Made by a program: the position numbers and the translations under genes. The notes below the pieces were generated by a model. The model ran no database searches. It worked only from the letters and a program-made list of their open reading frames with translations, and was not told the DNA's origin. A DNA stretch of 54,864 nucleotides, taken from contig NW_014577459.1 of assembly GCF_000485595.1 (NCBI RefSeq), positions 100,537 through 155,400 on the forward strand, in the 5' to 3' direction. Positions 45,143 through 54,864 of this stretch are shown here, one piece after another (position 1 is the first letter of the stretch; each line of letters opens with the position of its first letter). Source of the stretch: Priapulus caudatus (taxonomy: Eukaryota > Priapulida > Priapulimorpha > Priapulimorphida > Priapulidae).

Positions 45143-45343
45143 CTGCGGGACGACATATAGATGGCGTTAGTGTCGAGGCTGTGTATAGAGGGCGTTAGTG
45201 TAGTCGTATGTATATAGAGGGCGGTAGTGTCGAGAATATCATGGTAAAGTTTAATATATTGCAATTATTATTATTATTACTACTTTTATAAAGTTTTGTG
45301 TATATATAACGCTATATTACCAACTCCATGTTTGGTATTACAG

Positions 45344-45497
45344 GAATGTCACCAGTGGCGACTCATGGTGGTGAATCCATGACCACAAATCGCGTGGAGT
45401 ACTCGTACGGTCGCACGCAGCGCAGCTACCAGTCCGGCCAGCAGGAGGCGCTCCGAGGCGGCATCGCCACGTCTCCCCGCAGTCCTCCGCTCATGGG
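45344..45497 (+). CDS. TNS: Tensin exon, duplicate of 39390-39543 (copy B)
   Basis: Same 154-bp exon with the same acceptor and donor. The exon pair of each copy enters and leaves in phase 1, so a genuine tandem copy could be spliced in after 42032 without breaking the frame, adding 88 codons. It may equally be the other allele of the same exon laid out in tandem by the assembler. Confidence 0.75.
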
Positions 45498-45661
45498 GTA
45501 ATTAAGTTTAATTAATTTTTAATATGAATTAAATTTTCTGTTTTTAATTTAATTTAATTAAATTCAATATTAATTTTTTATTAATTTTGAAGGTAAATAT
45601 TAAGTTACCTACTACGTCATTCTTTCTTGCCGTCTGCCTTCCCTCTGTAGCTCTCGCGCAG

Positions 45662-45770
45662 CGCCCACGCGCCGATATCCTTCACAGCTATGGACATACA
45701 GTTCACTGCTCCAGTGAAGCTGGGAGATGGCGTATGGTATAATGTGGATAATAACATCGTAATAAACTGA
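45662..45770 (+). CDS. Possible alternative terminal exon (copy B)
   Basis: Counterpart of 39708-39816: same acceptor and same TGA. Two near-start base changes give A-H-A-P where copy A has A-Y-P-P. The frame stays open in both copies, but the copies are so similar overall that this is weak evidence for selection. Confidence 0.38.
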
Positions 45771-47841
45771 CAGATAGCGAGCGTGCTCGAACAGCTGCAT
45801 GACTATAAAATACCAGCTGTGCACAACGCTTGTCAACACGCGCTGCTCCCACGTGCCGTAATTTATCATTACAATACAAATAATAATAATGCTAATAATA
45901 ATACTAATAGTAATAATAATATTAAGAAGAAGAAGAAAAAGAAAAAGATGAAGAAGAGGAAGAAGAAAAAAAAGAAAAAAGAAGAAGAAGAAGAACAAGA
46001 ACAAGAAATCCTAATTATAAAAATAAAAATAAAAATATTATGAATCACGTGAATTTCCATCTTAGTTACAAAAACATGTAAATGATGTATATACAAACTA
46101 GGAAATATACAGTCACCATAGTAGTAGCTAGTAACCAATCTAGTAACTAGATCTGTTCTCTTCTCTGTATGTAATTTCCAGTATGGGATTACCTCTGTTA
46201 TATGTAACTCTTCGTTGTGGGTATAACCAAAACCTCTGAATTGATCTCTTCTATGAGACACTCTTGTATAGGACCTCCATCCGTTTGCAAGCACCGGTAT
46301 GCGTGACTCCTATAAGCACGCCCCTATATTTGACAGCCCTGTATGTAACCCCGTAGGTAACCGCCATATGTGAACCACTATCTGTAACCTTCCTTCTACT
46401 ATGTGAGTTCATCTGTAGTGACCGTGAGACTTCACAGAAGCTGTCATCACCTCTCACACACGCGTCTGTCAGTAGCAAGGGTTAAATATAGCAGAGCGGT
46501 AGTGAAAATAAATGTGTTTTTTTTTTCGTGGGAGTGATTTATTTTCTTTTAAACCCCGACGGCTTACTGTGCGCCTGTTTCTCGAACTGTTTTTGCGCGG
46601 TGCATCACTGGCGGTTGGGTTAGTCTACGCAGCACCCCCTGCTATGTAGGCGAGGCGCATGTCTTGCTCTCATAACACGGGATAGTGATGGCATTAACGC
46701 TAGTGCTGTATAGTAGACTGGCTGTACCCGTTCTCCCGTGTCAGTAGCTCCGTTAGACGGGAACTTCTGCTGTTGTCTTGGTTGTTGCGGTTGTTGCTGT
46801 GGTCTTGCTGTTGCGTTGGTGTCACGTACACGTTATTATACACGTACACTATTGTGTTCTGTTCTTACGCACGTTTGGCTCGAACTCCCGCTGCTTTTGT
46901 GATGTCTTATATATGTTTGAGTCGAATGCTGGTCTAACCGCGGTGTTCCGGTGTTACTTGGGCGTGTACACCAGCTACTATTGTTGTGTTGCATACGTTA
47001 GGGTTGACCCAATCCCGTGCTACGCTTACGGTTTCACATGTGCTGGATTCGGACCCCGACCAGTGTTCCGTTGTCATATGTGTTCGGTGCGAACCTTGGA
47101 TTTTGATGACAGAACGAGTGGATTAGCAAAACAGCTTTGGTAATGCTGCCGTTGAAAGCTGTTCGTGAGAGTGTAACATATGGGACACACAGCGAAGCAG
47201 CAGCACACTCACGATCGTGACGCGCGTATAGCCGTCTTTAGGACTGAATCCTTTCCTCTTCGACTCGCCACTGATGGCTGAAAACCATGAGCGAAAGTGA
47301 GTAATGACGTAGTCACGGTGCAGCAGAAACTGACGCGTCTGCTTTCGGCGGGGACTACGAGTGAACCCTAGCGACCGGACCCGCACCCCATCAAGTTTAT
47401 ATCACTGATGCACTGTCGCGATGAGTACAGAATGCCAATCCCTCTCGTGAGATACATGCATGCTGTACAGTGTATCGTACTTACAAACTCTTCACACACG
47501 CACACACACGCAAGCGCGCGTTGTTCCCCTCTGTTGTCCTATAGTTCACCTTTTTGTTTCGGAATCACATGACGTAAAATTGTAATCCTCGCTCCTTCCA
47601 TCGTGTTTTGCAGCGTTTATCATACGTCACAGCGCGTTTATATCATCGTATACGTGTTCATTGTGATATATACATGTTCACATAATATTACATGTATGGA
47701 GAGCGTTCATCGTACGATATGACATCAGAAGTGTCATAATATAGACTCATAGACTATATTATGATCATATAAATTATCATATATATTATTATCGTATATA
47801 GATCTATGTTATGACATTCATGTTATATATCTGTCTTACAG

Positions 47842-47951
47842 TGGTGATAGAGGGACCTCGCCCATCAGAGGGGAGATCGTGCCTGGCAGCCAAGGGTCAC
47901 CAGGCAGCTTCTACCAGGGCGGTTCACGTAGATCCAGCATATCATCGGTTG
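47842..47951 (+). CDS. TNS: Tensin exon, duplicate of 41923-42032 (copy B)
   Basis: Same 110-bp exon, same splice sites, exit phase 1. It is the last exon in the window that I can tie firmly to tensin. Confidence 0.75.
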
Positions 47952-49034
47952 GTGAGTATCTGCTTACACTTTCTACAGCAGGATTTTACGTTGCCCTTGA
48001 TGCGTGAAGATGCTGCATAACGCTGCATGAAGTATTGGCGACGGAACAATGCGTTCGGTAAACTCTAAAAGTAGATTTCAGGTGAAAGGTTCGGAACCAA
48101 TTTCGTATTCCACATAATGTGTCGTTGTTGATGTATATGTTACATCGGGCGACGTTTGGTTCACGTGCATTGCAAGGTAACGGATGCCATGATACGGATA
48201 AGCTTCATATTAGCGTGCAATCAGCCGTCGTTCTCCTACACGATATAATCATACGTGGTCGATCTCACTCAATAATTCAGGCCGTTTTGTAGCGATTTAT
48301 TGAGTAAGCAGGAGAGAGAACAAGAAAAACGCGAAGAAGGGGGAGAGAGATAAGGGAGAATGGTTACCTCGTTATCGATTCGGCCTAATTGCCTAGTAGC
48401 GCATTGTCGGATTGTGTGGGAAAAATCTTTCAGCATGAGCTTTAGCTGTTCGGCGGCTTCCACGATTGCATTATTCATCGGATTTCGATTTTCTAATGAT
48501 TCCCATCGATGTGATCTTTAGTGGCTTAATGAAATGGGCATCATTGCATAGTTAATGTACGCTGAAAGCTGCTCTAACAACGATATATAAGCGCATGTGA
48601 ATTGTGAATATCATCAAATATAAGAGTCAAACAAAATGCAAAAAATGTCAAGGAAACCAGTTCTCATCTTAGAATTCTGACATACGCATTCGCGTGTGTG
48701 CGTGTTCATGTGCGCGTGCGTATCCGTGTGTGCGTGCGTGTCCATATACGCGTGCGTGTCACCGTGCGCGTTCGTGTCTGCGTGCGCGTGCGTAACCGTG
48801 TGCGCGTGCGTATCCATGTGTGCATGCGTGTCCGTGTGCGCGTGCGTATCCGTGTGTGCATGCGTGTCCGTGTGCGCGTGCGTAACCATGTGCGCGTGCG
48901 TATCCCTACACGCGTGCGTGTCTGCGTGCGCGTGCGTACGTTTGCGCGTGCGCGCGTGCGTGTGTATGCGGTCATGCGGTCAGGTTTCGGCTTCGTCTGA
49001 CAGCTAGAATTCTCACGCGCCTGGGTTTCGCTGG

Positions 49035-49198
49035 CTGTGACTGAACAGCAACATCACACGGCGGCATGTCGCTGGCTGTGACTGAACAGCAACATCACAC
49101 GGCGGCATGTCGCTGGCTGTGACTGAACAGCAACATCACACGGCGGCATGTCGCGCACCGCCAGGCACGATCCTGCCGCTTACACACAACGCGACGAC
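49035..49198. repeat. 41-bp minisatellite, inverted (copy B)
   Basis: Three units reading TGACTGAACAGCAACATCAC..., then the unique block in reverse complement (CGCACCGCCAGGCACGATCC...). The flanks (GGGTTTCGCTGG left, ATCAAGCTGCGATGC right) keep the orientation of copy A. Confidence 0.92.
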
Positions 49199-49512
49199 AC
49201 ATCAAGCTGCGATGCTACTAGCATCTTCTGTCTTGAGCTGGCAGCGTCCGTGAGCGACGCTTTGTCTATTGGGTTTGCGTTTAGTTTCCCGTGTAAGCAT
49301 TGGCCGCCGCGCCCTGAAACGATATAGCTGCTTGGACGATTGGCTCCAATTAGGCGCTTTATTTTCGCCGACTATAGTCGGGCGAAACTAGCGGCATGCA
49401 TTGCTATCATCACATGATTCCTGGACCATGTTTATATATATATATATATATATATAGTTCGCGGTGACTGCGACATGACACTGCAAAGTTAAAACGTGCG
49501 GGCTTGTATTAT

Positions 49513-49552
49513 CAGGAGTGTCATAATATAGATCTATATTATGACACTCCTG
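49513..49552. mobile_element. CAGGAGTGTCATAATATAGA palindrome (copy B), perfect
   Basis: CAGGAGTGTCATAATATAGA followed by its exact reverse complement: 40 bp, no loop. The copy A equivalent has one mismatch. Confidence 0.85.
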
Positions 49553-50593
49553 GTATTATTACACAGCGCGACTATAAAAATAAAAAGATCAACGCTCCCA
49601 CTCTCTGTTCATCAGTGTAGGGGGTACAGTGTGTCGGTATCCATATGTCTGATTAGGTAATGTCACCTCATTGATGCTGGAGACTGCAATAATCGTTACT
49701 TGGTGGATTGCGGCTGACTTGCTATATATGTGTGCGAGCGTGTGTGCGTGTGTGTGTGCGTGCGTGCGTGCGTGCGTGTGTGCGGGTGTGTTATGCGCAA
49801 TGCTATCATCGAGGTTCTTAATGCCAAACGCCAAACTAATGTATTTCGAGTCGCGCGCTAGGCGTTACTGCATGCACCCATGCTGTCGCGCGCACGCACG
49901 CACCCACGCACGCACGCGCGCGCGCGCACACACACATATGCACGCACGCTGCGTGTTAAACATGGTTGACGCGCTGAGTGGACGGAAGCTCAAAGCCAAA
50001 CGCGGCGGCGCAAAAATAAAGCGGATCATTAATATCTGGATTTTTGTCGAAAGTCCGTGCGAACGGCGACGGAAATGCCGCTGTATAGGCGCGAACGCAC
50101 GCGCCGTTCGTAATTTCTCATTCTTCATTCTTCTTTCGCGTTTCTTTGCGCGACGAAGAAAGAAATATTGTTTCCACGCGTTGCGCGTGCTCTGTAAGGA
50201 AGGCTGTCACGCGATTTTTCATCGTCCTATTTCTGCAAAAAAACGACGTGTTCGCAGACACTGTGGAGTGATTTTCAGTTTGCTTGCGACTACATTATGT
50301 AGGCAATCCGTGGGCAACCATCCACGGGTAAATATTAAAAGCGAATTCCTACGCAGCCAGCGTTCCTGCGCGCCGCGTGTATATATGCGCACGAGTCTGT
50401 GACAGAGTTTACCCTCAAATCACGGAGATTGGATACGGGCGAGTACGTGAGGAAACAAGAGTGAAGCCTGCGAGCGAGCGTGTGCGAAACGATGGTACGG
50501 CAACGCCGCTGAAGCGCGAAGTGCGACGCGCCTGAAATTGATTCAATATTATCAGCCGCCTGTGTAGGGCAGTGAAAAGCTCGACAGTGTCAG

Positions 50594-50845
<252 letters not shown>

Positions 50846-51014
50846 TCGCTGGCTGTCTCCCGCACAACGTCACACTTGTCTATGTAGCGGAGCGTGCTGT
50901 CGTGTCGGCCGCATGCGCGTGCTGCCGCCGTCGCAGCGACTGTCGGCTCACACAGAGTGCGACTTGCAGACGACGATGTGGAACATTGTCTTGCCGCTTG
51001 TCGGGACATTCTTT

Positions 51015-51345
51015 CACGTGCGACGTTTACGTGCGTTCTCCTGACTGCGGAACATCGGAACGCCGGCGTTGGTCTTTACGTGAAGGTGAGGTGAGGTTCG
51101 ATGACATTCGTTGTTCCTGTTTCTCGGACGTTCACCGACGTTCGCTTGCGTTTGCCTGACTGCGGAACATCGGAACGCCGGCGTTGTTCTTTACGTGAAG
51201 AGAGACAGTGAGGTTCGATGACATTCGTTGTTCCTGTTCCACGGAGGTTCACCGACGTTCGCTTGCGTTCTCCTGACTGCGGAACATCGGAACGCCGGCG
51301 TTGTTCTTTACGTGAAGAGAGACGGTGAGGTTCGATGAGGTTCGG
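51015..51345. repeat. 117-120-bp tandem repeat
   Basis: Nearly three units sharing CTGACTGCGGAACATCGGAA, CGCCGGCGTTGTTCTTTACG and GTGAGGTTCGATGACATTCG. Confidence 0.88.
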
Positions 51346-52134
51346 GCGAGCTATCGACCTCTCACTCAGCGGGAGATGCTTGCTTGCACCATGCACGAGC
51401 TCAGCTTGCTCCCTATACGTCTCTGCCTGGCTTCCACCCGCGACTGCACGGACTTATCCACACCGCATATTGCCTAGAACGCCGCCGACCCTTATAACGG
51501 ATACCCGCGTTCGTGTATTTACTCCGTTAACCGCCGCGAAATTCGCTACGGCATTGCCGGTTGTTCCGTTGTGTGTGGAATTATTATGTTGATACCAGCA
51601 AGACTTAAAGAACGCAAGAACTCAAGCCAGCAAGACTTAAACGACGTGTGCGACGCGGGAGATTGCATTCGCAGCGAAGGAGAGGATCGCGTGACCGAAA
51701 TGCGTATATATTATTATATATATATATATATATTTATATATGTTCTCGGCTGCTTCGCGCTTTACACACCGAAGAAAGCAGGATTGTTGGGTTCAACGTG
51801 ATATCCGCCCTCCCCCATTTGTTGGGCGTAGATCGAATTTTAGATTGAAGGGCGGAAATTGAATTTTTGATTTGATTTGGAAATGTATCGTAATAAGGAG
51901 GTGACTATGATGGTCCCTCTCCGATATCGTGTGTTCATCCCAGCCAAACTGTTACCGACTGATAACTCCTACATAGGACATAACGCACGTAGCGAGAAAA
52001 TCCTTAGCTAAAGTGTGAAGCATAATTGGGGGACGTTGCTCGCGTGCGGTGCATTATCCAAAGCTTGTAGGTCCAAACTTGTAGCAATCGACAGATCGTA
52101 GTTGCGATTGGTGTCGCGGGAGTGGTGGCCGGGT

Positions 52135-52262
52135 CTGTCACTGTGCACTGTGGCACTACACTGACAGCTACTAGCATTGTGACAACTAGCACTGCGACTA
52201 CTAGCACTATGACAGCTACTAGCAATGTGACAACTACTATCACTGTGACAAGCGAGGCAGTT
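52135..52262. repeat. Short ACTAGCA/TGTGACA array
   Basis: Alternating CTACTAGCA and (A/T)(G/A)TGACA units, about 19 bp. Confidence 0.75.
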
Positions 52263-52893
52263 AGAAATGTGTGACAGAGATAAATACTGTACCTAACAAC
52301 GTCTATATCAGCTCGTCTGCATGTGCACTGCTGCACGCGACAACTTGGATCGCCTGTGCACGATTGTTCGCAGCAACGTGCTTCATCTCTATACCGTACT
52401 AGTACAGGAGCTAGGGGGTATAATTATGCACTTTTTGACGCCCAGCAAACGTGACTCTTTTTTTTTCATTTGTGGCGAATTGTTTTCCACAACAACACGG
52501 TGACGTATGTGTCCGTGTGTTCTATCCTTGACGATAGCCTATAGAGATGTGTTCACCAGTGTAACGCCGTTTGCAGCGACGTGCGTGTAACTCTACGAAG
52601 TGCACCGTAAAGCCGCGGTCGTCGTCGGGAATCGAATCTAGACGATCCCGTATAACCCAGGCGAGTGAATGATCATCCATGGGCGTTTATGACGGAATTA
52701 ACCACGGCGCGAAATGCGAGCATCGTCGGCACTTTGCGTGCGCGCGTCTGCGTGACGGACGTTGTGAATCCCGCCGCCATCAGATTCTATCGTCTGCCAG
52801 CACAAGCTGAGGCGCTGGGTAGATGGGGAATAGGAGGAGTAGTTGTCTGGAGCGCAGTGGTACGGCGAGGGCGTCGCTCGCGGCCGGCTATAG

Positions 52894-52949
52894 ACGATTC
52901 ACGGACCGCCGCATCAAGTACTCGCCACTCGAGACGCCCGACAGACTCG
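52894..52949 (+). CDS. Weak candidate exon
   Basis: AG at 52892-52893 and CG|GTACGC bound 56 bp of GC-rich, codon-like sequence. In the phase left by 42032/47951 it reads D-D-S-R-T-A-A-S-S-T-R-H-S-R-R-P-T-D-S; another frame reads R-F-T-D-R-R-I-K-Y-S-P-L-E-T-P-D-R-L. The acceptor has a poor pyrimidine tract. It could be a downstream tensin linker exon or chance. Confidence 0.2.
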
Positions 52950-54191
52950 GTACGCTGTTATATAGATGGCCTTTTGTTTGTTTTGCGAAATGTTGTGGTT
53001 GCAGGTTGCGTCATCGCGAGTAGCGACTGAGTCGTTCTCTCGCAGAGTGTGCTTCGTCGTTGTGTTTTTATGTGGCATACAACAGTAACCTTACCCCAAT
53101 TGTTTACCAATGTTGTACTAGTTCATTCCTGGAAAAGGCCTTCTTTAGAATTTAATTGCGGCACTAGAGTGCACTAATTAGCATTATGCACGCAAGGTAG
53201 ATGGAGCATGGACGTCTAGAAGGCATTAGAAGTGAGATTGGATTTGTCGTGTAATTGTGCCATCGTGTCAAATGGCGTAGCCATGGTGACCGGTCGGCCG
53301 TTTTGGGGTTTGAAACGGGATCCGACTACATGCTGAAAATTCTCGGAAGCAATCTGGCAAATGTTTCGAGTGAAGATCGGTCTTTGACTCTGTAGTGATT
53401 TAGCATGAAATTAATTTCTGTTCGATGCTTATTCAGGCCTGCTACCTATGGACGCTCTCTACTGTTGTACATCACCTTAAATATTTCTATGGTGTTAGTG
53501 TCTCCCTCTGTCGCGCTGAGTGTAATGTTTACGCATAGTTGGCATTTATTCGTTGGGTTCGGCGATCGCTACATGCTTCGATAACCTCGGATTTGTGTAA
53601 TCGATAAGCGTGTGATAGCGAAGAATGTTACGTGTAGTATCGTAAAAACCTAGGTCTATTATTTCAGCATAAAACAATTAGATAATTGATACTTACTACT
53701 GGCGAAACAGGGCCAATGTCGTGAACATTGAACTACACTTGCTCATTAGTATAGTTATTGATTATAGTATATTGATATTGATGTTTTTAGTATGCGATTC
53801 ATGTTACAACCCTCATATAATGAGTACAACACTAATTTTCAGTTTCTCAAAGAGTTGGTCAGCCTCAAAATCTCACTAACCCCTTCCACATTAAATATTG
53901 CTTCCTCGTCGAATATGCTTAGAAAATGACCAAGTGAAAAACTATCGTTGCGACAATGTCAAAATAACGTGAATAGGGGAGTGTCAAATACGATTCGTTG
54001 ATGACAACTGCGGTGCGAATTAGATGTAATATTCACCTTGTATTTAGTGTCCCAATGATATTCCGAGTTTAATATTTGCTACGTTACCCACGGATTGAAA
54101 GTGCCACGCCAGACCTGTAGATTAAGGTATCCTAAAGTACTGATCAATTTGTACAACCTGAACGTACGGTCAACTATAGGGATGGCCATTC

Positions 54192-54442
54192 CAGGGCCAT
54201 AGGCTGAGCAAATTCCTAGGGGGGTGGGGGAAAAATTTCATGACTCAACTGCATGTGTAATGATGAGCGAGGGGCGCAGCTCTTGATCGACGTCCATATA
54301 GTGTCGTAGGGGTGGGTCTGAGACAAGGCTTTCACAGATAAGTGACCAAAAAAATCAAGTTAGGGTTATTTACGATTATTAGCTAAGCTTATCTTTTAAA
54401 TTTGCTCCAAAATCTAGGGCCCCCCCACAGGCTACGGCCCTG
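54192..54442. mobile_element. hAT-like non-autonomous DNA transposon
   Basis: Inverted ends CAGGGCCATAGGCTG (left) and, read inward on the other strand, CAGGGCCGTAGCCTGTGG (right), followed inside by G-rich runs on both sides. CAGGG-type ends with a GTAGC core are common in hAT families. About 250 bp with no coding capacity. I see no clear 8-bp target duplication. Confidence 0.6.
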
Positions 54443-54470
54443 TATTCTTATATGTGACATAAACGATCGT

Positions 54471-54513
54471 TGTCAATGTCAATGTCAATGTCAATGTCAA
54501 TGTCAATGTCACT
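54471..54513. repeat. (TGTCAA)n hexanucleotide
   Basis: Seven consecutive TGTCAA units. Confidence 0.92.
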
Positions 54514-54864
54514 GAATTCCCATTTTAAAATGAAACACTCTATAGTCTATATCCTTAGAAAAGTTACGACAGATATCCATCGTGTTATGCATTAGACGAC
54601 TCACGTTGTGTTCGCACATGGCAACGACGTAGTTTTTTCCAAATACAACGGAAAAGCATGCGATTCGGCTGGTATGTTAATTCCCCCTGTGGCTTAAGAT
54701 AAACACAATAGCAATAACAAATAACAGTGGAGTCAAAACTACATTTAATTATATCGCTGCTAAGTATCGATTCAGTTTTTTTATTCGAGGACGTTGAAAT
54801 AGCCGCAGCAGAGGAAGCAACCGCAGCAGCAGTAGGAATATCAGCAGCATACGCATCGGCAGAA

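Larger units (their letters stand above)
50846..54864. other. Downstream flank, no SH2/PTB exons seen
   Basis: I looked for SH2 (FLVR-type) and PTB exon signatures on the plus strand and found none. Only the listed repeats, the hAT-like element and one weak exon candidate. Confidence 0.5.

Overview
The window looks like a piece of an invertebrate animal nuclear genome. Protein-coding sequence is split into many short exons with canonical GT/AG borders and matching phases. Introns run from about 50 bp to a few kb. The rest is dense in microsatellites, minisatellites, small inverted-repeat elements and a retrotransposon remnant. Two 10-N assembly gaps are present (16043-16052 and 44855-44864). 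The sequence does not let me name the species or phylum.

The only gene I recognise with confidence is a plus-strand tensin (focal-adhesion actin/integrin adaptor). It runs from about 19.5 kb to at least 42.0 kb. Exons between 21054 and 27569 encode the PTEN-like phosphatase plus C2 module. Exons between 27797 and 42032 encode the long, disordered, Ser/Pro/Gln-rich central region, including two glutamine-rich exons. I join 23 exons at matching phase to give roughly 4.0 kb of coding sequence. The C-terminal SH2 and PTB domains expected of a tensin are not visible, so the gene either continues past the window or the assembly breaks here. Unlike some tensins, the phosphatase P-loop keeps both the Cys and the Arg of the CX5R signature.

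Layout. 1-17.1 kb: no confident gene, many tandem arrays, a possible but weak first exon at 7.7 kb. 17.1-20.3 kb: a tandem duplication of about 1.35 kb carrying a small upstream tensin exon; the first copy is riddled with single-base indels. 20.3-39.5 kb: the tensin body. 39.3-44.85 kb and 45.25-50.6 kb: two nearly identical copies of a 5.3-5.5 kb segment holding the last two recognised tensin exons plus an alternative stop-containing exon. An N gap and about 390 bp with an unrelated minus-strand coiled-coil exon lie between them. 50.6-54.86 kb: repeats, a hAT-like non-autonomous element and little else.

Two themes run across the window. First, a dispersed family of palindromic elements shares ends of the form TATCAGGAG/TATCAAGAG with the inverse CTCCTGATA/CTCTTGATA, but has different, self-complementary arms; I count about fifteen loci. 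Second, several stretches (2.1-2.6, 17.4-18.96 and 25.75-26.4 kb) have the insertion/deletion pattern expected of poorly polished long-read sequence. This bears on whether the broken tensin exons at 25755 and 35278 are real lesions.
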